64,000 nucleotides of DNA from Burkholderia sp. Leaf177. Its GTDB lineage: Bacteria > Pseudomonadota > Gammaproteobacteria > Burkholderiales > Burkholderiaceae. The first letter of the stretch is position 1. Every line of letters starts with the position of its first letter. The translations under genes were made by a program, and so were the position numbers. The DNA is taken from the NCBI RefSeq assembly GCF_001424345.1, contig NZ_LMPF01000026.1, forward strand, positions 62,478 through 126,477, written 5' to 3'. Below, piece by piece: positions 45,687 to 53,053 of this stretch. The notes beneath the pieces were generated by a model that worked only from the letters and a program-made list of their open reading frames with translations, had not been told where the DNA came from and made no database searches.

Positions 45687-45969
45687 CAATGCCGCTTGCC
45701 GGCGACACTACATTTATCGATCGAAAACAATCTTTCCCGGATTAACCGGGGCGGTCGATGCGGTTGGCTTGATTGATCGAAGCACGTAGTAAGAAATTAC
45801 GAAAAGAAGGGTGCACGGTTGAGCTTGGCCAAGCTGAGTCGGCGTTACATGGAATATAAGGAAAACTTATTAATCGTGTGTAACACCGGCGATTTAATTT
45901 TCATCAAACCGGGGAAATACTCTGCGCATCTGGCATTCAGGCGCAGCACACAACCTTCTGGAGGTAACT
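45687..45969. other. Non-coding stretch between lacI and the DUF4148 gene
   Basis: Together with the inverted repeat this makes a gap of 344 bp after the lacI-type gene. It is more AT-rich than its surroundings, and the last part presumably holds the DUF4148 promoter. I see no coding sequence or RNA gene. Confidence 0.6.
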
Positions 45970-46302
45970 ATGAAATCGTCGATCTATGCGGTCATTGTTT
46001 TATCGGTTCTGGCCGCACCGGTCATTTCGTTTGCACAGCAAAACAGCGGGACGATCACCCGCGAGCAAGTGAACAACGAACTCGTTCAGCTTCGCGAAGC
46101 CGGGTACACCGGCAGCGCAAGCGATACGGCTTACCCTGCCGACCTGCAAGCCGCGCTCGCCCGGATTGCCGAAAACAATCAAGCGCAAGCCCGGATGCAA
46201 GCGCCGCAAAACAGCGAGTACGGCACGTCGGCCAGCGGTTCATCGCAAGCGGGAAGTTCACAACCCGCAGTCGATACACAAGCGCTTTACCGAGGCCAAT
46301 GA
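45970..46302 (+). CDS. DUF4148 secreted protein
   Basis: A 110-residue protein with a Sec signal peptide (about 1-22, ending ISFAQ). The DUF4148 core is TREQVNNELVQLREAGYTGSASDTAYPADLQAALARI. A Ser/Gln-rich tail follows (SGSSQAGSSQPAVDTQ). The strong Shine-Dalgarno GGAGG lies just upstream. This family is nearly restricted to Burkholderiaceae; the proteins are small, abundant and periplasmic with no known function. A hairpin follows the stop codon. Confidence 0.92.
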   Translation: MKSSIYAVIVLSVLAAPVISFAQQNSGTITREQVNNELVQLREAGYTGSASDTAYPADLQAALARIAENNQAQARMQAPQNSEYGTSASGSSQAGSSQPAVDTQALYRGQ

Positions 46303-46310
46303 CGTAGTGA

Positions 46311-46346
46311 GTGGAGCATCGGGCGCGGCTCGGCACGATGCTCCAC
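46311..46346. terminator. Hairpin terminator between convergent genes
   Basis: Perfect 11-bp stem GTGGAGCATCG / CGATGCTCCAC with a 14-nt loop in the 54-bp gap between the DUF4148 stop and the DUF2235 stop. There is no long T-run on either side, but position and stability fit a bidirectional terminator. Confidence 0.7.
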
Positions 46347-46356
46347 GCGCACTGCC

Positions 46357-47561
46357 TCAACATTCTTCCCATATCGTGATCGTTTTGAAATAGTCCGCAA
46401 GTGCGGCAGGGATGTAGGGACCGGGCGCGCCCGACGGATCGCCGAGCACCGGCTTTCCAGCGAGTCGATCACGAATCGAACAATGCGCACGAAGCGGAAG
46501 GAACTTCTGGAAATTGCGCGGACCACGCGGGAGACCGATAAACACGCCACTGGCCCACGGTTGATGGGCAACGCCAAGGGCGCTTGGCGACATCGGCAGG
46601 TAGGGATTCTGGAAGATGATGCCGTTTTCCAGTGTAGCCAGCTTCTTTGTCATCCATGCGAGCGAACCATCGGACAATCCGCTTTCGTTGTCCGTTGACG
46701 GGTAACCGCCGCCGACATCGGAATGCGCGCCCGGGAAGAGGACTTGCGTGACGTTCGCGCGTTCGTCCCAGAGCGTTGGCGTAAAGTCGCCGCGCTGCTC
46801 ATCCACACTGATCGCATGAAAGCCGTTCAATACAGCGGGGCTCAACGATGTATCGGCGAAGCGGAACACATCCACCCGGCTATCTCTCGATTCTACATAG
46901 AGCGGAATGCCCAACGCGCCAACCGTGTCCCACACGCCGATTGCCTGGATCTTGACGCCGGGAACCAGATCCTTCGGGTCGATGGGCGGATTGAGCGTCA
47001 GCCTGCTCGTCACGTCCCTGAACAACGAAACGATGGAGGCGTTCCACGTCTTCGATATAGTCGCCACCCGGTTCGAACGATGCGCGCGCCACGCAGCAAC
47101 GCCGTTGCGGTAAGCGACTATAGGATCGGCCAGATCGAGCGTCCCGGCGTTCAGCAAACCTTGATCGGCGATAAGTCCACCGAGTGCTCGCGCGGTGTAT
47201 GAACCCCGGCTGAACCCGACGATGAAAATGCGGTCGCCTTCTTCGTAGTTGCGCGAAATGAAGGTATAACCGCGAACGATTCGCGCGATCAAACCCCATC
47301 CAAAGACACCGCCCAGCATCTTGACGATGGCGTTGTTCGAGTCGCCGACTCCATGCAGATATTTCGCTACCTGCAGGCATTTTCCGCTGGCGGTCAGCGA
47401 CGATTCTTGTTCCGTTGCGTAGACCACGCACCTGAATGCAGATCGCTGGCAAGGTTCAGGAACAGCTTCCATACGTTCGTGGCCTTGGGCGTGTCGTCGT
47501 CCTCGCCGGAGTTGGGGCCGTTCCAGGTGCCGTCGGCGCAGAAAATAATATTCTTAGGCAT
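46357..47561 (-). pseudogene. DUF2235 phospholipase-like gene (Tle1-related), frameshifted near N-terminus
   Basis: The N-terminal frame starts at ATG 47561 with the family signature PKNIIFCADGTWNGPN and NVWKLFLNLAS, then hits TGA at 47394-47396. The rest lies one frame over: TASGKCLQVAKYLHGVGDSNN, GYTFISRNYEEGDRIFIVGFSRGSYTARAL (nucleophile Ser in GFSRG) and FPGAHSDVGGGY (catalytic Asp/His) to the stop at 46357. The shift lies near 47424-47440. Repaired, the protein would be about 400 residues. DUF2235 includes type VI secretion phospholipase effectors (Tle1), but no T6SS genes are here. It follows the membrane-protein gene by 35 bp, so it is third in the lysozyme operon. It is either a pseudogene or a sequence error. 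Confidence 0.8.
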
Positions 47562-47596
47562 AACTAATCCTTTTGTCTGTAAGAACGTTCGGCGAA

Positions 47597-48631
47597 TCAG
47601 GGGTGAGCGTCGCCGGTGGAATAGCCCGACTTGAAAGCGTCGGCCGCCGTATCGGCGGTTGTCGCCGAACCATCGGGTTTTGGTTGTGCTTCAGTCGTCT
47701 TGAAGCCTATGTAAGTCGCGCCGCTGATGCCAAGCAGCAAAAGCGTGTTGATATCGAATCGAGGCATGCTGCAAGTGGTGAACACCTGGTTGAGAAACAT
47801 GAGGCCGACCACGATCGTGAAGACGAGCATCTGTACACGATGCACGGCGACGCCGCCTTCATCGCTCGTCAGGTCCTTGAAGAAATGCGGCGTGGTGGGT
47901 GGAAATTGCGTGCGCCTCGACAGGTCCACACCGCGCGCGGTGACGCCGAGGACGCTGTAGAAACCCATTAGAACGAGCGGCTGCGCGGAGAGCGCCGGCA
48001 CGCCGCCAAGCGCAAGCCACTCGAAGACATAGGACACGAGAATGATTGCCGTCCACCACGCCATCTGCGTGCGGGCGAGGCTGAATGTGCGGTCCTGGAA
48101 CGGCACGGTGGTCTCGGCGCCCACGTCTCGCAGCAACGCCGTCTTTGCGCCCAGTAAGAGAAAGAGCGCCACTGTCGCGATGGCAATGACAAAGGCCACC
48201 GCAATACGCCATCCTCGCGACCATGTGAATTTAAGCGTGGTGCCCGGGCCGGGAATCGGCTTGCCGTCGGCATCGGCGACACTTGCAGACAACTCGCGAA
48301 CGAATGCAGAGCCGTTGCCTTGCCACGGAAAGCCGGTCAGCCGATGCCACGCCGCAGCGTTCTCTGCCGGCACCGTGCCGCTTGCGCCGCCAAGCAGAAA
48401 CGACACGGCGTGCGGATCGTCCGCGCATCCTTGCGCCGTGATGCCGGTGTTGTTGCCATCGACGATCAGCGTGTATTGCCGGACAGCGGATTGCGCCGGG
48501 CAGTCGACAGCGATTGGAACCCGGATGACATCGCCTAGTGACCCTTCTATTAGCGAAGGCTCGGCGTGCGAGCCCGTGCAGAACAGCACTGAAGCAAGCG
48601 CCAAAAATGCGGCGCGGCAAAGTCGTTTCAT
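47597..48631 (-). CDS. Multi-TM membrane protein with periplasmic N-domain, unknown function
   Basis: A 344-residue protein. Signal peptide 1-23. A periplasmic beta-rich domain of about 110 residues follows, with two cysteines (44 and 69) that could form a disulfide. TM helices lie near 141-162, 190-208, 216-233, 266-285 and 294-311, then a cytoplasmic tail. The segments FSLARTQMAWWTAIILVSYVFEWL, FFKDLTSDEGG-VHRVQMLVFTIVVG and LLLLGISGATYIGFKTTEAQ resemble a widespread but uncharacterised membrane family. GGAGG lies 4 nt before ATG 48631. It sits between lysozyme (13 bp upstream) and the DUF2235 gene. Function is unknown; an anchor, immunity or pore role are all open. Confidence 0.8.
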   Translation of the reverse strand: MKRLCRAAFLALASVLFCTGSHAEPSLIEGSLGDVIRVPIAVDCPAQSAVRQYTLIVDGNNTGITAQGCADDPHAVSFLLGGASGTVPAENAAAWHRLTGFPWQGNGSAFVRELSASVADADGKPIPGPGTTLKFTWSRGWRIAVAFVIAIATVALFLLLGAKTALLRDVGAETTVPFQDRTFSLARTQMAWWTAIILVSYVFEWLALGGVPALSAQPLVLMGFYSVLGVTARGVDLSRRTQFPPTTPHFFKDLTSDEGGVAVHRVQMLVFTIVVGLMFLNQVFTTCSMPRFDINTLLLLGISGATYIGFKTTEAQPKPDGSATTADTAADAFKSGYSTGDAHP

Positions 48632-48644
48632 AAGGCCTCCGGCA

Positions 48645-49193
48645 TCAACTGGCGTGCGCGACGACAACCGTTGGCGCCGACGCAACGCGCTCCAGAAACA
48701 AGCTGCGCTCGGCGTTCCTGCGTTTCAGCAATCCCGGCAACGCTTGTCCGTTGGCATGGCACCAGCGAAGAAACTGGTCCGCAGCGCCGGCGAAATTTCC
48801 CGCGTTGAGCATGGTCAGCAGCGTGGACGATCGAAGATTCGCAATGCCGAGGTTGAACGCGAAGCTGGTCAGCGCACCGTACTGGTTGTCGTTGAGGGCA
48901 ACGGTCACTACCGCCAGCACGCCGGCTCCTGCCTGCATGAGATCGCTTTGCAGCAGCGTTTCCGCCTGCGCCACGGTGATGCCGGTGGGGTAGAGCGCCT
49001 TGACCTCGGCAAGCGTTGCGTTGCCGCGTAGGAAATGGCCGCCGCTTGAAATGGCGTGTCCCCAGCCGATGGTCCAGATACCCACCGGATCGAGATAGGG
49101 GCGAATAGTCCCGGCGCCATCGCCGAATCCCGGGATCCCTTCATATTGCTTCACGAGGTTGACAGCGGCATCGCAGACAGTCCGAGGGGTCAT
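48645..49193 (-). CDS. GH24 phage-type lysozyme (muramidase)
   Basis: A 182-residue endolysin-like protein. Catalytic Glu in VNLVKQYEGIPGF (about 18) and the substrate region GIWTIGWGHAIS. The C-terminal part is typical of phage lysozymes: NDNQYGALTSFAFNLG, FLRWCHANGQALPGLLKRRNAERSLFL. No signal peptide or TM segment, so it needs a holin, secretion system or lysis to reach peptidoglycan. AAGGAG precedes ATG 49193. It is first in an operon with a membrane protein and a DUF2235 gene; no other phage genes surround it. Confidence 0.93.
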   Translation of the reverse strand: MTPRTVCDAAVNLVKQYEGIPGFGDGAGTIRPYLDPVGIWTIGWGHAISSGGHFLRGNATLAEVKALYPTGITVAQAETLLQSDLMQAGAGVLAVVTVALNDNQYGALTSFAFNLGIANLRSSTLLTMLNAGNFAGAADQFLRWCHANGQALPGLLKRRNAERSLFLERVASAPTVVVAHAS

Positions 49194-49411
49194 GGTCTTC
49201 TCCTTACTTCGCTCGCTGAATATCTTTGGCGGAGGCGTTCAGCCGCTCTGGCGCTATGTGGAGAACGAGCAAGGGAAGAAGTTTTGAAAGAGAACCGGCG
49301 TGCGCTGGACCACACAACGTGCGTTGTTTACGTCGTGGTTTGAAATCTCAGACTTTTCAAATCGTCTTCTCGATAACTGCCGGAAAACTTCATTAAAAAT
49401 CGAGGTAATCG

Positions 49412-50761
49412 ATGGCGCCATCGGACCAGAACAACCATCACCATCCCGGCACATTCGACGAACTCATTTTTCGCCGCGAGTTGAACGAAGTGCATCTGCT
49501 GCTCGATTTCATATCGGGCCGGCCGAATGCACACATATGGGACCTGGACGGAAAAGTCCCGCGATCGCCTTCGGACAGCGCGGATACGCCGCCCGGAGAA
49601 AAAAGCGCGTGCAAGGCGCATGACACTACGCTCGACGCATTCGAAACCATCAAGCGGATTTGCAAGCTGCGCTATCCGCCGACATCGCCTTCAACCGACA
49701 AGGCCTACGACGCCACCTTGCTGTTCTACGTAAAAGACCGGCTCAACAGTCTTGCGTATCCAGCGACGGGTTTGAGCATTGCGTACACCTATATATTCGT
49801 GGAAGAGCAACGTCCCATCCAGGGAATGGACGATTCCGACCGCGAAGCGCAGACCCGTGCTTCGGTGGCGCGTGAGGCCTATCCCGGGCTGGTTGGAAGC
49901 GCCCGCCGGTTTCGCTGGATTCATAAGTTCAATACGGTCATCGGCGTGGCCGTGACGGTATTTGCGGCCGTGCTGTTGTGGCTCGTCACGTACGGCGTGC
50001 AGATCACCGCGCGTTTCGAAACCGATGGCAGGGCCGCCGCCGCGATCACACAGCAAATCTATGCTGAAGCCGATAAGGAAAATGCATCCAGCTCCGCCGG
50101 TCAGAGAATCGTTGCGAACCGCAAGACCGTACCGGAGCGATGCGATGCATCGAATATAGAAGACCAGACCAATGCGGTCCGCCTTCTGTGCAACGACTGG
50201 TCCTATATGCAGGCGCGCTATGAGATGTCGATCGCGGACGCCGGGACATTCGCCAACAGCTTTCCTTCTAAAGTCCTCATGTGGATGTTTCCCACGGCGT
50301 TTGGAAGGGGCGAATGGGAGAAGGGAAAGCTGGTTACGGCAGGTTTGCCCGCCGAAGAACAAAAGGCGCCGCAGGAAGCGATCCAATCGATCACGCTGGT
50401 GTTGTCTGCCTACGCAAGCTATGTCCTACCAATCCTCTTTGCATTGGTTGGCACGGTCGCGTCACTGCTGCGCGATATAGGCAACAAGATCACCGACAAC
50501 CTGCTTGCGCCCAGGGACGAAACGCTTGCACTGATGCGCGTGCCGCTTGGCTTGATGGCGGGCGTTGCGGTGGGCTTGTTCTTCAGTCCGTCGTCCGTTG
50601 CAACGCAGGTAAGCGCGGGCGCGGGTGTCATGACGCTGACCGCCTCGGGACTCGCGTTTCTCGCTGGTTACGCCGCCGATGGCTTCTTCCGGATGCTCGA
50701 CACGCTGACCAACCGCGTTTTCAATTTGAGCAGTCAGGACAGGCACGCGCCGCCCAAGTAG
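49412..50761 (+). CDS. Multi-TM membrane protein, unknown function, divergent from lysozyme operon
   Basis: A 449-residue protein. A cytoplasmic N-terminal region of about 170 residues with alpha-helical character (FDELIFRRELNEVHLLLDFIS). TM near 175-197, then an extracytoplasmic domain (about 200-325) with two Cys (244 and 260). Three C-terminal TM helices (about 327-352, 374-391, 401-421) include VGTVASLLRDIGNKI and GLAFLAGYAADGFFRMLD, a pattern I recall from uncharacterised multi-pass proteins. GAGGT lies 5 nt before ATG 49412. It shares a 218-bp divergent region with the lysozyme gene. No function is known. Confidence 0.8.
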   Translation: MAPSDQNNHHHPGTFDELIFRRELNEVHLLLDFISGRPNAHIWDLDGKVPRSPSDSADTPPGEKSACKAHDTTLDAFETIKRICKLRYPPTSPSTDKAYDATLLFYVKDRLNSLAYPATGLSIAYTYIFVEEQRPIQGMDDSDREAQTRASVAREAYPGLVGSARRFRWIHKFNTVIGVAVTVFAAVLLWLVTYGVQITARFETDGRAAAAITQQIYAEADKENASSSAGQRIVANRKTVPERCDASNIEDQTNAVRLLCNDWSYMQARYEMSIADAGTFANSFPSKVLMWMFPTAFGRGEWEKGKLVTAGLPAEEQKAPQEAIQSITLVLSAYASYVLPILFALVGTVASLLRDIGNKITDNLLAPRDETLALMRVPLGLMAGVAVGLFFSPSSVATQVSAGAGVMTLTASGLAFLAGYAADGFFRMLDTLTNRVFNLSSQDRHAPPK

Positions 50762-50805
50762 TGGCGCCGCAGTGTTCTGTTTGATCACAGTGTGTATGGC
50801 GCAAG

Positions 50806-50822
50806 TGTTCCGAAACGGAGCA
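50806..50822. promoter_or_regulatory. Candidate activator site (UAS) for aldehyde dehydrogenase promoter
   Basis: TGTTCCG-AAA-CGGAGCA, an inverted repeat with 6 of 7 pairs matching, 52 bp upstream of the -24/-12 element. The spacing suits an enhancer-binding protein such as the AcoR-like regulator downstream. Confidence 0.45.
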
Positions 50823-50874
50823 ATGAAAAACGCCCTGAATTGCTCAATGCCGCGCCAGCACCGCGCGCAACACT

Positions 50875-50889
50875 TGGCATGCATCTCGC
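50875..50889 (+). promoter_or_regulatory. Sigma-54-type -24/-12 promoter
   Basis: TGGCATGCATCTCGC matches consensus TGGCACG-N4-TTGC except for C-to-T and T-to-C changes, with exact GG/GC spacing. The expected transcription start near 50901 leaves a leader of about 60 nt before the dehydrogenase ATG. A sigma-54 activator gene lies in the same cluster. Confidence 0.6.
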
Positions 50890-50961
50890 GTGCAGTCTCT
50901 CCACCGGTCGCGGCGTTTTCGCGGCGACGGTCACACTCACCGACATGCGAGGAGCACGCAC

Positions 50962-52482
50962 ATGAATCACGCTGAGATGCAGTTCCTGAACACCGATTTC
51001 CCATACAAAAAGCAGTATGGCAACTTCATTGGTGGACAATGGGTCAAGCCCGTAGGCGGTGAATACTTCGACAACATTTCGCCGATCACAGGCGAAGCGT
51101 TCACGTCCATCCCGCGTTCGCGCGAAGCCGATATCGAACTTGCACTTGATGCAGCGCACAAGGCAAAAACTGCTTGGGGCAAGACCTCGGCCACTGAACG
51201 CGCGAACATCCTGAACAAGATCGCCGACCGGATGGAAGCGAATCTGACGCGTATCGCCGTGGCGGAAACAATCGATAACGGCAAGCCGCTACGCGAAACA
51301 ATGGCCGCCGATATTCCGCTCGCGATCGATCACTTCCGCTATTTTGCCGGCGCCGTGCGTGCGCAGGAAGGCGGGATTTCGCAAATCGATAACGACACGG
51401 TCGCCTATCATTTTCACGAGCCGCTAGGCGTGGTCGGGCAGATCATTCCGTGGAATTTTCCGATCCTGATGGCAGTCTGGAAGCTCGCGCCCGCTCTTGC
51501 CGCCGGCAATTGCGTGGTCCTCAAACCGGCAGAGCAGACGCCGGCATCGTTGCTCGTATTTCTCGAACTGATCGAAGATTTGCTGCCCGCCGGCGTGCTG
51601 AATGTGGTCAACGGCTTCGGGCTGGAAGCGGGCAAACCGCTGGCATCGAACAAACGCATTTCCAAGATTGCGTTCACCGGCGAAACCACCACGGGCCGCC
51701 TGATCATGCAGTACGCGAGCCAGAACCTGATTCCGGTCACGCTCGAACTCGGCGGCAAGAGCCCGAATATTTTCTTTGCCGACGTGATGAACGCCGACGA
51801 CAGCTTCTTCGACAAAGCGCTCGAAGGTTTCGCCATGTTCGCGCTGAATCAGGGCGAAGTCTGTACATGCCCGTCGCGGGTGTTGATTGAAGAGAGCATC
51901 TACGACAAGTTCATCGAGCGTGCGCTCAAGCGCGTGGCCGCGATCAGCCAGGGCCATCCGCTGGATTCGAGCACAATGATCGGCGCGCAAGCCTCGCAAG
52001 AGCAGCTCGAAAAGATCCTGTCCTACATCGATCTCGGCAAGCAGGAAGGCGCCGAATGTTTGATTGGCGGCGAGCGCAATGCGCTGGATGGCGAATTGAA
52101 GAACGGCTATTACATCAAGCCGACCGTCTTCAAAGGCCACAACAAGATGCGGATTTTCCAGGAGGAAATCTTCGGGCCGGTCGTGTCCGTGACGACCTTC
52201 AAGGACGAAGCGCAAGCGCTCGAAATTGCCAACGACACGCTCTACGGTCTTGGCGCCGGCGTGTGGACGCGCGATGGCACGCGAGCTTACCGATTCGGAC
52301 GCGATATTCAAGCTGGCCGCGTCTGGACGAACTGTTATCACGCGTATCCGGCGCATGCGGCGTTCGGTGGTTACAAGCAATCGGGCATTGGCCGCGAGAA
52401 TCACAAGATGATGCTCGATCATTATCAGCAGACGAAAAACCTCCTGGTAAGTTACAGCGACAAACCGCTCGGCTTCTTCTAA
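50962..52482 (+). CDS. NAD-dependent aldehyde dehydrogenase (AcoD/ExaC-type)
   Basis: A 506-residue aldehyde dehydrogenase, the same length as Ralstonia AcoD. Catalytic Cys in FALNQGEVCTCPSR (about 303), general-base Glu in TLELGGKSPN, Asn in IIPWNFPILMAVWK, and the C-terminal GGYKQSGIGRENHKMMLDHYQQTKNLLVSY. It should oxidise acetaldehyde or other short aldehydes. GAGGAG precedes ATG 50962. A sigma-54-type promoter lies upstream; DUF779 and an AcoR-like activator follow. Confidence 0.95.
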   Translation: MNHAEMQFLNTDFPYKKQYGNFIGGQWVKPVGGEYFDNISPITGEAFTSIPRSREADIELALDAAHKAKTAWGKTSATERANILNKIADRMEANLTRIAVAETIDNGKPLRETMAADIPLAIDHFRYFAGAVRAQEGGISQIDNDTVAYHFHEPLGVVGQIIPWNFPILMAVWKLAPALAAGNCVVLKPAEQTPASLLVFLELIEDLLPAGVLNVVNGFGLEAGKPLASNKRISKIAFTGETTTGRLIMQYASQNLIPVTLELGGKSPNIFFADVMNADDSFFDKALEGFAMFALNQGEVCTCPSRVLIEESIYDKFIERALKRVAAISQGHPLDSSTMIGAQASQEQLEKILSYIDLGKQEGAECLIGGERNALDGELKNGYYIKPTVFKGHNKMRIFQEEIFGPVVSVTTFKDEAQALEIANDTLYGLGAGVWTRDGTRAYRFGRDIQAGRVWTNCYHAYPAHAAFGGYKQSGIGRENHKMMLDHYQQTKNLLVSYSDKPLGFF

Positions 52483-52499
52483 AGCGGGTAGTGTGAATG

Positions 52500-52532
52500 G
52501 CAAGCCGCATTGGCAAATGCAACGCGGCTTGC
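52500..52532. terminator. Hairpin between aldehyde dehydrogenase and DUF779 genes
   Basis: Perfect 9-bp stem GCAAGCCGC / GCGGCTTGC with a 15-nt loop, no U-tract. It may partly terminate or stabilise the dehydrogenase message, lowering DUF779 expression relative to it. Confidence 0.5.
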
Positions 52533-52559
52533 TCCTCGACTTTCTAAGTGGAAACCCTG

Positions 52560-52952
52560 ATGAGCCAAGACGAAGTTTCGCGCGTGACCGCAACGCCTGC
52601 GGCAATCGAACTGATCGACAAGCTCAAGGCCGAACATGGGCAAATCCTGTTTCACCAGTCCGGTGGATGTTGCGACGGCAGCGCACCCATGTGCTTCCCG
52701 GTCGCTGAATTCATGGTTGGTTCGTCCGACGTCAAGCTCGGAGAAATCGGCGGCGTGCCGTTCTACATGAGCGATTCGCAATTCGAATATTGGCAGCACA
52801 CGCAACTGATCATCGACTGCGTGCCGGGTAACGGCGGCATGTTTTCGCTGGAGCGGCCGAGCGGCCTGCGTTTCCTCACGCGATCGCGCCTCTTCGACGA
52901 CGCCGAATCTGCATGGCTCGACGAACATCCGGTTGAACATGTAACCGGTTGA
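52560..52952 (+). CDS. DUF779 domain protein
   Basis: A 130-residue protein with FHQSGGCCDGSAPMCFP (three cysteines, possible metal or thiol site) and GVPFYMSDSQFEYW. DUF779 proteins nearly always sit beside acetaldehyde dehydrogenase genes; function is unknown, perhaps an accessory or aldehyde-handling protein. ATG 52560 was chosen over GTG 52548. Confidence 0.88.
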   Translation: MSQDEVSRVTATPAAIELIDKLKAEHGQILFHQSGGCCDGSAPMCFPVAEFMVGSSDVKLGEIGGVPFYMSDSQFEYWQHTQLIIDCVPGNGGMFSLERPSGLRFLTRSRLFDDAESAWLDEHPVEHVTG

Positions 52953-53053
52953 AGCCGAAAAGGCGCCCTGCGTAGTGGTACATTGTCTCGATCGACCACG
53001 CGACGGGCGGAGCGTAAGACCGACTCCTTCCGCGAATGCTGGCGGAGGAGACA

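Noticed and set aside
46357..50761. Lysozyme region as a prophage remnant
   Set aside because: No integrase, terminase, portal, tail or capsid genes and no att-like repeats; the neighbouring membrane proteins are too large for typical holins. Kept as an open alternative only.
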